The position numbers and the translations under genes were made by a program. A stretch of 64,000 nucleotides of DNA, from contig CM037877.1 in assembly GCA_021292165.1 (NCBI GenBank), forward strand, positions 163,033,580 to 163,097,579, written 5' to 3'. The notes below the pieces were generated by a model. That model was not told where the DNA came from. It saw nothing but the letters and a program-made list of their open reading frames with translations, and ran no database searches. Shown one piece after another: positions 34,330-43,225 of this stretch (the first letter of the stretch is position 1; the number at the start of each line of letters is the position of its first letter). This stretch comes from Shinisaurus crocodilurus (taxonomy: Eukaryota; Chordata; Lepidosauria; Squamata; Shinisauridae).

Positions 34330-35590
34330 CCCTGGAGGCCCGAGTGGCGATGCCTCTCAAAGGGGTGTTCTGCTAATGCACTCGCTGCGGGGCTATGCTC
34401 CCTTCTACTGACAGACACTATTGTGTGTCTTCTGCCTGGGCGAGGGGCACAAGGTGGACCTGTGCCACCTGTCAAGTGTTTACTAAACAAACCCGCCGCC
34501 AGCAGGCTGATCGGCTCAAAGCTAAGATGTGGACAAGGGCTCTGGAGGCGGTGGATGCTTCCAACCCTCCATCGGCTGCAGTGGCGCGTTCGGCTGATCT
34601 CCCGACTCCGCCGCACCCCTCCACCATGTGTGGTTGCTCCATCCAATCTGGGACACAGCCTTACAATAGCTAAAGCCAAAAAAATTGGCTAAAAAAGCTA
34701 AGGAGGATTTGGAGCAGAGAAAAGAGAAGAAACATCGAAGACAGAAGAGAAGGAGTTCTCGACATCGAAGCCGCATTCTTCTGTTCCCATGTCGTCGGCT
34801 TTGCTCCAGCCTTCCTCTACACCCCTGCCACTACCACCATCATCGACATCGATCTCATACGCTTTGTGTCGCCGACTCCAGACCATCCTATCCAGGAAGT
34901 GTCGACCCGACAACCTTCCGATGTCGAGGCAACCATCTCCTTTCCATGTCTCCAGCCCTAGGGCGCAGAAGCATTCCGTCTCCAGACAGAGGTCTCTCCA
35001 TCGCTGATGCTGCTCATGGTCCCCCCCTCTCTGACTGGGAGTGGGGGTGTGAATGGTCCTACTGGCCCAGTTGATCTTACTGGGAAGACTATGCCCACTC
35101 TTGGAGATCGGTACTGGCACCGCTCACTTCCTCAGTATCGAGCCACCTTTTCCTATGGCCGGGATTCACCACCATGGCCACGGGGAGACCACTCCCGATA
35201 TCGAGAGATGGAGTACTGACAGCCGTCGGCGTCGTTGGGAAGAGCGCCAACACCTGCGACTCCAGACTGTTTGGCTGACAGCCTGCAGCAGCCTGCCACA
35301 CTACAGCCTCTGGCCCAGTCAGCGCTGCCTCTGATCTCTCCTCACTGATCCTCTTTGTCCCTGGAGGAATACTATTCAGACTCTGAATCTTCAGTTTCTA
35401 GAGCTGTTTCCAAGCCATCGCCAGATCCGCTGCTGTCCTCCAGGGATGCAGTCTCCCCTTTGGAAGGTAAAGGCCATTTCACTGGAGTGGATTCAGTGTA
35501 TGGCCCAGGTGCTGGGCCTTCAGACCCAACGTCAAGAAGAGAGAACCCAGGACCCAGTACAAAATGAGAAAGAGAAGAGGAGCCCGCACT
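34330..35590 (+). pseudogene. DIRS gag remnant
   Basis: Spread over three frames: HYCVSSAWARGTRWTCATC followed by QVFTKQTRRQQADRLKAKMW resembles the DIRS gag region with paired cysteines and the 'R..RL.A.LW' helix. Serine/arginine-rich sequence follows, then SLEEYYSDSESSVSRAVSK, an acidic-serine segment near the gag end. Frameshifts and stops break it. Gag would package the element RNA. Confidence 0.6.
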
Positions 35591-36226
35591 GGGATAACCA
35601 ACATGCACAAATGACCTTGGAAAAATAGATGCACAATAACAAAGTGCTGCACTGAAACTTCTATGAGCTTTTAATCAAACTGAATTATATGTGTTAATAT
35701 TGCTTAAAGTAAATGAATATAAGTCACTTAGCCAAATTCAAGGTTCACTAAATATGGTGGTATCAACAATATACAGAGTTGAATTCCATTATACATATAC
35801 AGTATAACAAAGAGCAGCATATGGTACATTAGATACTTGAGGTTAAATACCAATTTTGGTTAAATACCAAAGACTCACATAACGTACATGATGACTAAAT
35901 ATACATACAATTGCAATGACCTTCTAATATGTTTTGTAAATTGTTGCTTATACATATATAACAAGGAGAATCCTATAGTGCATTAGATACTTGGGGGTTA
36001 AATACCAATTTTGGTTGAATACCAAAAACTCACATAACATACTAAATGTACACACAATTATAATTACATTCTAATATGTTTTTGTATATTATTATACGGT
36101 GACTCCGAAATGTGTCATTGTTTCATAATCTTCTTCAGTAAGTGTGACTATTGCAGACTGTTCCTTAACATTTCTTAACATCCGTGGAAGATAACTAAAT
36201 GAATACAATATGATAAAGTAAAACAT
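35591..36226. repeat. Insertion in DIRS with 154-bp tandem repeat
   Basis: DIRS coding similarity stops at about 35590. A unit starting 'taacaa' and containing 'cattagatacttg', 'ttaaataccaattttggtt' and 'actcacataac' occurs at 35805-35958 and again from 35959 to about 36100. 'ccgaaatgtgtcattgtttc' follows. I do not recognise the element; it seems to resume at 37292 after the Helitron-like insertion. Confidence 0.5.
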
Positions 36227-37291
36227 ACTAATTTACTATATAAATGTGAAAGTTTGTCCGTCCGTCCGTATGTCCGTTCGGTTTGTGTGCGTCACATAGG
36301 CTCCTACACGGCTGGACGGATCCGCCCCAAACTTGGCACGCATATTTCAACATCACCCAAGGACAAAGACTGGTGGGTTCAAATCTCCGAAAAACCCTCG
36401 CTGTGCCTGTATGGCCCAAAATAGATGATAGCCAATGGCGTCACTTGGAATGTTCGCAGGGGCCATTCAGGAGTGGTTATGCAAATCACTCCAACGGCAT
36501 ATAGAATGTTGGTATGCACTGTCACAGGGGCCCAATCAGGAGCGGATATGCAAATCTTTCCTATGTCCAAACAGAATGTTCTTATGAACCGCAGCCGGGA
36601 GCAAGGAATTCATTGTTGTGTGGTCCCAGGGGAGCAGGGATTTCAATATTGTGCAGTCCCGGGGGGGGGGGGGGAGCTGGGATTTCATTGTGTGGTCCCG
36701 AGGGGGGGGGGAGCAGGGATTTCATTGTAAAGTCCTGGGGGGGGGGAGAGGAAGCAGGGATTTCATTGTGTAGTCCCGGGGGGTGGGAAGCAGGGATTCA
36801 TTGTGTAGTCCCGGGGGACGACCACACAGGGATTTCATTGTACAGTACCGGAGGGGGGAGCAGGGATTTGATTGTGTAGTCCCGGGGGGGGGGAGCTGGG
36901 ATTTCACTGTTGTGTAGTCCTGGGGTGGGGAGCAGGGATTTCATTGTTGTGCAGTCCTGGGGGGGGAGCAGGGATTTCATTGTGCAGTCCCGGGGTAAAG
37001 GGAACAGGGATTTCATTGTGTAGCCCGGGGGGGGGGGAAGCAGGGATTTCATTGTGCAGTCCCGGGGGGGGGAGCAAGGATTTCATTCTGCAGTCCCGGG
37101 GGAGCAGGTAGTCCCGGGGGAGCTGGGACTTCATTGTGTAGTCCCGGGGGAGCTGGGATTTCATTGTGTCCAGGGGACCTTTCCTATGGAGCGATTCAAA
37201 ACAGCAGTCAACTGCATTAAGGAATTTCGAACAAATAGTGCCTATAGGAAAATGACGACCTGTGCAATGCCGGGTAAAAAAAGGTAGTAGT
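36227..37291 (+). mobile_element. Helitron-like element with internal minisatellite
   Basis: The left region 'actatataaatgtgaaagtt' plus TGTCCGTCCGTCCG, then 'tacacggctggacggatccg' and 'ccccaaacttggcacgca', has the character of Helitron 5' ends I know. The right end has a small GC hairpin 'acctgtgcaatgccgggt' about a dozen bases before a terminal GTAG (canonical CTRR, here imperfect), with no inverted repeats or duplication visible. No Rep/helicase is encoded. The middle is a minisatellite (36596-37178). Confidence 0.5.
36596..37178. repeat. G-rich minisatellite, about 16 units
   Basis: The unit is roughly 'gcagggatttcattgtgtag' followed by TCCCGGGG and a G run of variable length, giving unit sizes of about 30-50 bp. 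About 16 units are countable. The repeated peptides seen in its open frames (GISLCSPGGG-type) are by-products of the array. Confidence 0.9.
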
Positions 37292-37645
37292 TTATAAAGA
37301 CAACAACTATAGACATATTACAGTATATTCACTGCATTAATAAAGTAAATTACCTTTATAAATAAAGCAATACTGTGCCTAATACTAGATGCCTGCAGGA
37401 AAAACCTTGCATTGAAAATCCTCACCTGATGAAAATAATAAAAGGACAAAATAAGAATGTTGCATTTAAGATTAGCAAAACAAAAAACAAAAGCAGATAA
37501 CTTGCCTTACAAGAACCTTGAATGTTTGGTAATCTTAGCCACGGAGCAGGGAAGTATCTACTGACTAACGAAAATGCCAATTTAAAGTATGTAGAGGCCA
37601 ATGGCACATATGTGATGAAGTAATCATTAGAATACACAGATTGTA
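37292..37645. other. AT-rich insertion, continuation of 35591 element
   Basis: AT-rich, with 'tatattcactgcattaata' and 'cctgcaggaaaaaccttgca'. It is not DIRS-like, probably the other half of the DNA interrupted by the Helitron-like element. No coding motif. Confidence 0.35.
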
Positions 37646-37894
37646 CAGTCATGTCTTGGATTGAGAGCATAATTCGTTCCGGAAACGTGCTTGTAATCCA
37701 AAACACTCTTATATCAAAACGAAATCCCCGCAAAAAAATTGTACAGAGATTTTTAATTTAAGCCGTACTACAGTACTTGTATTGCAAGACGTCGCTTGTA
37801 TATCAAGTAAAAAAAAATTAAATAAATATTTAAAAATTTGCTTGTCTTGCAAAACGCTCTCAAACCAAGTTACTTGCAATCCAAGGTATTACTG
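37646..37894. mobile_element. TA-flanked MITE, subfamily A, inverted
   Basis: Reverse orientation relative to 24702: starts CAGTCATGTCTTGGATTGAG and ends 'aatccaaggtattactg', with TA on both sides. Confidence 0.87.
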
Positions 37895-38526
37895 TATTCT
37901 GATTGTGCTGTGGTGGCCCAGGCAACCCTGGTTCACCCCTCTCCTCCATCTCTGTAGGAGAACATGTCCGTCTCCCACGGTCCTCGTCCCTTCTTACTCA
38001 GGGCAATGGGTGCATTCTGCACCTGGACTTGGACTGTCTACATCTCTTGGCATGGAGGATCCGCCGTTGACATCTTCTTCATCTTTACCAGTGGACATTG
38101 TGGCGGTTCTGACTGCGGCGAGGAAACCTTCTATGAGAAGGTCCTATGCAAGGAAGTAGACTGCCTTTTCTGCATTTTGCGTCTCGTTCGACATTGACCC
38201 TTCCATCTGTTCAGTGTCGACGATTCTACAATACTGCCATGAGCTCTCCCAGAGAGGCCTCAAACTGTCCTCAGTAAAGTTTTACCTCGCCGCGATTTCA
38301 GCCAATTGTCACTCCATCGAGGGTAGGACTGTGTTTTCCCATCCTCTTACGTGACAATTCTTGAAAGGACTTCATAGCTTATTCCCGCCGACAAGGACTC
38401 TGGTTCCATCCTGGAGCCTGTCGGTAGTTTTTTCGGCGCTCACTTCTCCGTTTGAGCCCCTTGTGACAATTGACTTATGCCTCCTGACATGGAAGTTAGC
38501 ATTTCTTGTAGCTATAACGTCGGAGC

Positions 38527-39475
38527 GTTTATTTATTTATTTATTTATTTATTATTTGCATTTATTTATCGCCCATCTGGCCGGCAAACCGGCCACCCTG
38601 GGCAATGTACAGAAAATAAAACAGAATAAAATACATTAAAACATTTTTCTCCTTTAAAATACATTAAAACAGTATAAAATTTTAAAATCTTAGCCCACCC
38701 CATATTCCCGCCTGAATAACCAAGTTTTTAATGAGCGGCGGAAGCTCAGCAGAGAGGGGGCATGGCGGAGGTCACTTGGGAGAGAGTTCCATAGTACGGG
38801 GGCTGCCACAGAGAAGGCCCTCTTCCTCGTCCCGACCAGTCTAGCTGCTCTGGCTGAAGGGACAAGGAGAAGGCCGTCTGTGGCAGATCTTGTTGAGCGG
38901 CCCACTTGGTGTTGCTGGAGACGCTCCTTGAGATAGACTGGACCGGAGCCGTATAGGGTTTTAAAGGTCAAAGCCAACACCTTGAATTCAGCTCGGCAAG
39001 CAACTGGTAGCCAGTGTAGCTCCTTGAGCACTGGCGTGATGAGATCCCGCTGGCGGCTGCCTTTAACCAGGCGAACCGCCGCGTTCTGTACCAGCTGTAG
39101 CTTCCGAACCTTCTTCAAGGGTAACCCCACGTAGAGCACATTACAGTAGTCTAGGCGAGAGGAGACCAAGGCATGAACCACTGATGGGAGCAGATGATTA
39201 GGAAGGTAGGGGCGCAGCTGCCGTATCAGATGGAGTTGATACAGTGCTGCCCGACTCACAGCTGCCACCTGAGCCTCCATGGACAGCTGGGAGTCTAGAA
39301 TGACTCCCAAGCTGCGGACCTGGTCCTTCAGGGGTAGATGTACCCCATTCAGCACCAGGTCAACATCCCCTAACCTCCCCTTGTCCCCCACCAGAAGTAC
39401 CTCGGTCTTGTCGGGGTTCAGCTTCAGCATATTGGTCTGGAGAGCTTTGTGCCCTCTGCGTAGATGCTCCATATC
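38527..39475 (-). mobile_element. L2-clade LINE, 3' 0.95 kb, inserted in DIRS
   Basis: Reverse orientation: the 3' end starts with (TTTA)n at 38527 and 'cgcccatctggccggcaaac', and the ORF runs 39472-38690. It interrupts the DIRS recombinase, so it is younger than the DIRS copy. The DIRS frame resumes with a small loss of sequence, so a short deletion accompanied insertion. No target duplication is obvious. Confidence 0.88.
38690..39472 (-). CDS. L2 reverse transcriptase C-terminal fragment, open
   Basis: 260 residues without a stop. It begins just before MLKLNPDKTEVLLVG, the segment after the RT palm. LPLKDQVRSLGVILDSQLSM, SSRLDYCNVLYVGLPLKKVR, KLQLVQNAAVRLVKGSRQRD, LITPVLKELHWLPV and AAPVLWNSLPSDLRHAPSLL follow, ending with RSLKTWLFRREYGVG. 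This is the complete, undegraded consensus end of an L2-type ORF2, so the copy is fairly young. The catalytic FADD box lies upstream and is missing through 5' truncation, so it has no activity. Confidence 0.85.
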   Translation of the reverse strand: MEHLRRGHKALQTNMLKLNPDKTEVLLVGDKGRLGDVDLVLNGVHLPLKDQVRSLGVILDSQLSMEAQVAAVSRAALYQLHLIRQLRPYLPNHLLPSVVHALVSSRLDYCNVLYVGLPLKKVRKLQLVQNAAVRLVKGSRQRDLITPVLKELHWLPVACRAEFKVLALTFKTLYGSGPVYLKERLQQHQVGRSTRSATDGLLLVPSARAARLVGTRKRAFSVAAPVLWNSLPSDLRHAPSLLSFRRSLKTWLFRREYGVG

Positions 39476-40097
39476 TCACCTTCTATTGTGATAAAGTGGT
39501 GCTCTGTCCTGACCTCTCATTCCTACTGGGGTACTGGGCCACAATGGGAGGTCTTAGGGAACTAAGGGGACAGGCGGGAACCCCGTGGAGCGTGCTCAGT
39601 AAGTTGGTCACGGAATTTCACCTGAACCAGCTGATTGTCCTTCCAGCTTTCTTCCTGTCCCCATTGACGCCAGTGGGACGTTGGTTACATACCTTGGATG
39701 TTAGGAAGGCTCTCGCCTTTTACAAGGCAAGGACGGAGTCTTGGAGGAAATAACAAAGACTGTTCCTCTGCTATGGCGGCAGACAGATGGGCCTACCGGT
39801 CTCTTCGCAGCGGTTTGCTGACTGGGTTGTGGCAACTATTCGTCTGGCCTACGAGCTGGCTTGTCTACCCCTGCAAGACTGTATCCAAGCACACTCTATT
39901 AGAAGTGTAGCCGCCTCCACCGCTTTTGGCAACAGTGTCTCCCTGCCTGTCCTCTGCTGGTCTACGACCTGGGCTTTGCTGTCAACCTTTGTCAAGCATT
40001 ACCGTTTGGATGTCAGGGCGAGATTGGACTGTGCCTTTGGCAGGGCGGTGTTGTCTTCGATATTGACTTAAGGACACCTGTCCACCTCCGATAAGTC

Positions 40098-40205
40098 AAC
40101 TTGGTATGTTGCCCATATGTGTGATGCACAGAGACCACAAGAAGAAGAACAGGTTGCTTACCTGCAACTGTGGTTCTTGGAGTGGTCATCTGTGCATTCA
40201 CACAA
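40098..40205 (+). repeat. DIRS internal complementary region
   Basis: The first part ('cccatatgtgtgatgcacag', 'agaccacaag') is the reverse complement of the left end of the element (34051-34087). The second part ('ggttgcttacctgcaactgt', 'ggttcttggagtggtcatct') is the reverse complement of the right end (about 40565-40627). The two halves therefore join the complements of both termini, as required for templating full-length circular DNA in DIRS1. Confidence 0.85.
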
Positions 40206-40627
40206 CCCACCCACTGTCCCCGCTATGGTGTCCCTCTCTTTTTATTTTTCCCTTTCTCTCGATATCGTTTTGGTGTTTTCCTCTGATTTACTCGTATTTA
40301 ATTTACGGAGTTGTGATGCTTGTTGCAGGGTAGCTTGTGGCGGTCTCTGCCTCTCCATTCGACATCGGTATCCCTGTCGACATATTCCTCCTTATATTTT
40401 TGGTCCTCTCAGTACTGGGGCCACAATGGGCGGTCTCAGGGAACTAAGGGGAGAGGCGGGAACCCCGTGGAGCGTGCTCAGTAAGTTGGTGGGGGAGGGT
40501 TCCTGCCTAAAACGCTTCAACTTTAGAAGTTTCCCGAAGGTACCTCTGCGCAGGCGCAGAGCTCATAGGTGTGAATGCACAGATGACCACTCGAAGAACC
40601 ACAATTACAGGTAAACAACCTGTTCTT

Positions 40628-41451
40628 TTTCCTTGTTCTGATCTTATTAGCTGTTGATACTGAAAATGCTGCTACCATTTTGGATGTTTTTCAAATTAAC
40701 ATAAAATTAGAGCAACATCTATGGATATTGCCTTACATTATTGAAATTTATACTAAATGGATCTCTCAGCAATAGTAAATGACACAAAAATTGAGCATGT
40801 AATAAGCAAAAACTTGTTAGCAGCTTTAATGAGTGTTGAATTGCAGCTAGAGGAAACTAAATAGAGGAAGCTGCTGGTTATCTGCCACTGAAAATATTCA
40901 TTTTAAAGATAGTCATGTGACAAAAGGTGCATACTAAGTAACTTCTTAGTTCAGGAAACAAATTTTTCTAGTTCTTGACATTTCACTACTCTAAATGGAA
41001 AACTGTATAGTGTTAATTTAGCTTGGGGCACTTTTACCTTTTACAAATAGGTTGGGTTTTTTTAATGGAACATACATAATGCATGCTATTTAAGTTCAAA
41101 GAGAAGAACCCATCTTTTTATAGTAAACTTTAAAAGCTCTGGTTTTGTTAGGATTTCAAGAACTTGTTTCAAGCACTCTGTTAAAGAGTGTTTAACTTTG
41201 TTTTATTTTTCAGATTGCAGCATCAGATGAATTTTTGTGTGTGTAACAGCTCTGGCAATTACAAGTATATAGTCTCAGTTTTGAAGGACAAGGGAATTTG
41301 CTATATATGCTCAATGGGAGAAAATTAATTTTACAAATACTCCAGGGATTCTTAAGTGAACTACCGTTATATATTTTTCCATGCCAAAGTACTTCCGAAA
41401 ATGAATACTACTTTATGTTCAAAATCTTTCTTGCATATTAATAATCATGTA
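40628..41451. other. Intron, no recognisable feature
   Basis: AT-rich. A 'tgttttatttttcag' at about 41201-41215 is acceptor-like, but no convincing exon follows. Confidence 0.4.
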
Positions 41452-41713
41452 CAGTAATACCTTGGATTGCAAGTAACTTGGTCTGAGAGCGTTTTGCAAG
41501 ACAAGCAAATTTTTTAAAATAAATTTTGACTTGATAAACAAGCGACGTCTTGCAATACACTCGTAGGGAATGTATGGTAACCGCTCGCCTTGAGTGGGCA
41601 TAGCGGGCCGAAATCGGCCCCGCTCATGCCTGCCAGAGACTCGCTTTGATATAAGAATGTTTTGGATTGCAAGCATGGTTCCGGAACGAATTGTGCTTGC
41701 AATCCAAGGTATT
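41452..41713. mobile_element. TA-flanked MITE, subfamily B
   Basis: Starts CAGTAATACCTTGGATTGCA after TA. The right end 'gcttgcaatccaaggtatt' is followed by 'ggata' rather than ACTG-TA, so the last bases are altered. Subfamily B has a distinct centre containing GGGCCGAAATCGGCCC. Confidence 0.8.
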
Positions 41714-41827
41714 GGATACCTTGTACAGGGAACTGCTCCCTGTACATACTGGTTCAAGATTTCAGTAGTTAACTGGCATATTTTCAGAGCAATTGAAGGC
41801 CATTTTGACTTATAGCACTGTAACAAT

Positions 41828-41965
41828 GTAGGGCAGCCTTCCACAACTTGGTGCCCTCCAGATGTATTGGACCATAACTCTCATAATACCCAGCCAGCAT
41901 GGCCATGCTGGCTGGGTTGTAATTCAACACATCTGGAGGGCACCAGGTTGAGGAAGGTTGTCAGA
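41828..41965. repeat. Near-complete palindromic fold-back MITE
   Basis: The left arm 'cagccttccacaacttggtg', 'ccctccagatgtattgga' pairs with the right arm 'caacacatctggagggcacc', 'aggttgaggaaggttg'. The centre is 'agccagcatggccatgctgg'. About 135 bp would fold into one hairpin. Non-coding; a half copy is at 13965. Confidence 0.8.
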
Positions 41966-42574
41966 CAGTCATGATATTACAACATTTTTAGCCCTTTCTG
42001 CCCTGATATCTCGGAATGGAATTTTTCATCCAATCTATTAGTGGGTACAAAATTCACATACAATCATTAGTCTTTATCATGCAATTTAATCCAAGTGGCC
42101 TTGGTCTGTTATCAGTAATTGGCTTGAATGCCATGAGCAGTCATCTAGATATCTGACCTTTCTGGAAAATTAATTCTGTCCATGCTGTGTATAGCCAAAG
42201 GCACCAATGCCATCTACACAACAACCACAGTTTTTTCGACTACATTATAATTTAGAGCTAGAACATCTTCTGGGCCCTTTTGATAAAAAGGGTTTTGGCA
42301 TTATATATAGTTTCTGTTTCTCCACATTTCTTTGGCAATCCACTCCACCTTTCCTTGTCCAAATTGTTTTTTTAACAGTAGATTTCAATGTCAGCTTTCC
42401 TCATATGAAACAGTGCTATCTGCTCAAGTCTTTTTGCTAAAGGCATATCCAAATAACTGCTAGCTTTGGTGTTTTCAAAGGGGGGACAGACATACTGTGT
42501 CTCTATAGCCTTTGGTTCAACTTGAGGTTTTTTAATACCGAGCACAACCTAATCCAATTAAATGATTGGGTTTG
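41966..42574. other. Intron, no recognisable feature
   Basis: No motif or repeat recognised. Confidence 0.4.
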
Positions 42575-42805
42575 GATGTCATGCTGCTGCTTGTTATGGG
42601 TTATTTATACAACCCCCACTCAGGGTTGTCATGTTGTGCGAACCCAGCGACCGTGGGTTATGCAAGAGTTAAACAACCCTCACAGAACCGTAATCCGACC
42701 ATATTCAAAATGCATATTCAAAATGGCAGCCGCATGCACTGCAGGCTCACTGTGGGTTAAATAACCCACAGTGGGCAGTCACGTTGTGCAAACATTTCCA
42801 GTGTG
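42575..42805. repeat. Fold-back DNA element, relative of 20450-20820
   Basis: 'tgttatgggttatttataca' on the left pairs with 'tgggttaaataacccacag' on the right. 'atattcaaaatg' occurs twice, and 'gagttaaacaaccctcacag' is shared with 20450-20820. Confidence 0.6.
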
Positions 42806-42921
42806 TTTAACACCTCCTCCATACCACCTAAAAATTATTGCAAACTGCAGACTTGGGCTTTCCGTTATGCTGAGCAATATATGTTCTCCCCACCCGCTTT
42901 TTAAAGCTTAACTTCAAGCCT

Positions 42922-43102
42922 GATTATTTTATTTATTTTATTTTATTTATTATATTTATACCCTGCCTTTTTTCCTGCAAGGAACCCAAGGCGGCTTACA
43001 TAATCCTCCTCCTCCTCTCCATTTTGTCCTCCCAACAACCAGGCCTGACCCTGCTTAGCTTTCCACGCTCAGACAAGCTGAGCCAGCATGAGCCACAGGC
43101 CT
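42922..43102 (-). repeat. Chimeric SINE: 5S head fused to MIR-like tail
   Basis: Read on the minus strand, the element starts as the 5S SINE (ggcctgtggctcatgctggc, gagcgtggaaagctaagcag, ggtcaggcctGGTTGTT). It then continues, not with 5S 'acttggatggg', but with the MIR-like SINE core and tail (gggaggacaaaatggagagg, gccttgggttccttgcagga) and a (TAAA)n end. The switch falls on GGTTGTT, a heptamer present at that place in both parents. It is most simply a template-switch product. Confidence 0.85.
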
Positions 43103-43225
43103 GTTCGTTATTTATATACTGCCCAGTAGCCAAAGCTCTCTGGGCGGCTTTACAACAATCAATAAAACACACACAATACAATATAAAATATACACAATAA
43201 AAACATTATAAAAAATTTAAAACCC
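43103..43225 (-). repeat. LINE 3' tail
   Basis: 'atttatatactgcccagtag', 'ccaaagctctctgggcggct' and an A-rich 'acaatataaaatatacacaa' end, reversed. Same tail type as 20041-20125. Confidence 0.6.

Larger units (their letters stand above)
37897..40075 (+). pseudogene. DIRS tyrosine recombinase, interrupted
   Basis: The N-terminal part (38150-38526) reads CHELSQRGLKLSSVKFYLAA, ISANCHSIEGRTVFSHPLT, stop, then FLKGLHSLFPPTRTLVPSWS and LCLLTWKLAFLVAITSER. The L2 insertion at 38527 cuts the gene just where the first catalytic arginine region lies. It resumes at about 39480 (DKVVLCPDLSFL), then TEFHLNQLIVLPAFF, LHTLDVRKALAFYKARTESW, a stop, GLPVSSQRFADWVVATIRLA, AHSIRSVAAS (HxxR catalytic pair) and FVKHYRLDV (nucleophilic Tyr). 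The HxxR and Tyr are still present, but the gene is broken by the LINE, stops and an in-frame insertion of an ITR segment (39528-39608). Confidence 0.85.
34050..40627 (+). mobile_element. DIRS tyrosine-recombinase retrotransposon, defective
   Basis: The inverted ends are clear. The left end (34051-34185: 'tagttcttcgtggtctccat', 'gggctctgcgcctgcacaga', 'ctgagcatgctccatggagt') is matched in reverse by the right end (about 40410-40627: 'ggagcgtgctcagtaagttg', 'tctgcgcaggcgcagagctc', 'gaccactcgaagaaccac'). Between them lie gag remnants, other insertions where RT/RNase H should be, a tyrosine recombinase gene, and an internal complementary region at about 40098-40205. This is the DIRS1 layout. DIRS elements replicate through a circular intermediate and integrate by recombinase rather than DDE integrase. 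Confidence 0.88.

Noticed and set aside
34060..34692. 210-aa ORF at the DIRS left end
   Set aside because: It runs from the terminal repeat into gag in the wrong frame; the real gag similarity is in neighbouring frames.
36425..37164. ORFs with repeated GISLCSPGGG or MKSLLPPP units
   Set aside because: They are direct translations of the G-rich minisatellite in both directions; no start, splice or domain evidence.
36596..37178. Regularly repeated units reminiscent of a CRISPR array
   Set aside because: Units are imperfect, contiguous and without unique spacers, in a vertebrate genome; it is a minisatellite.
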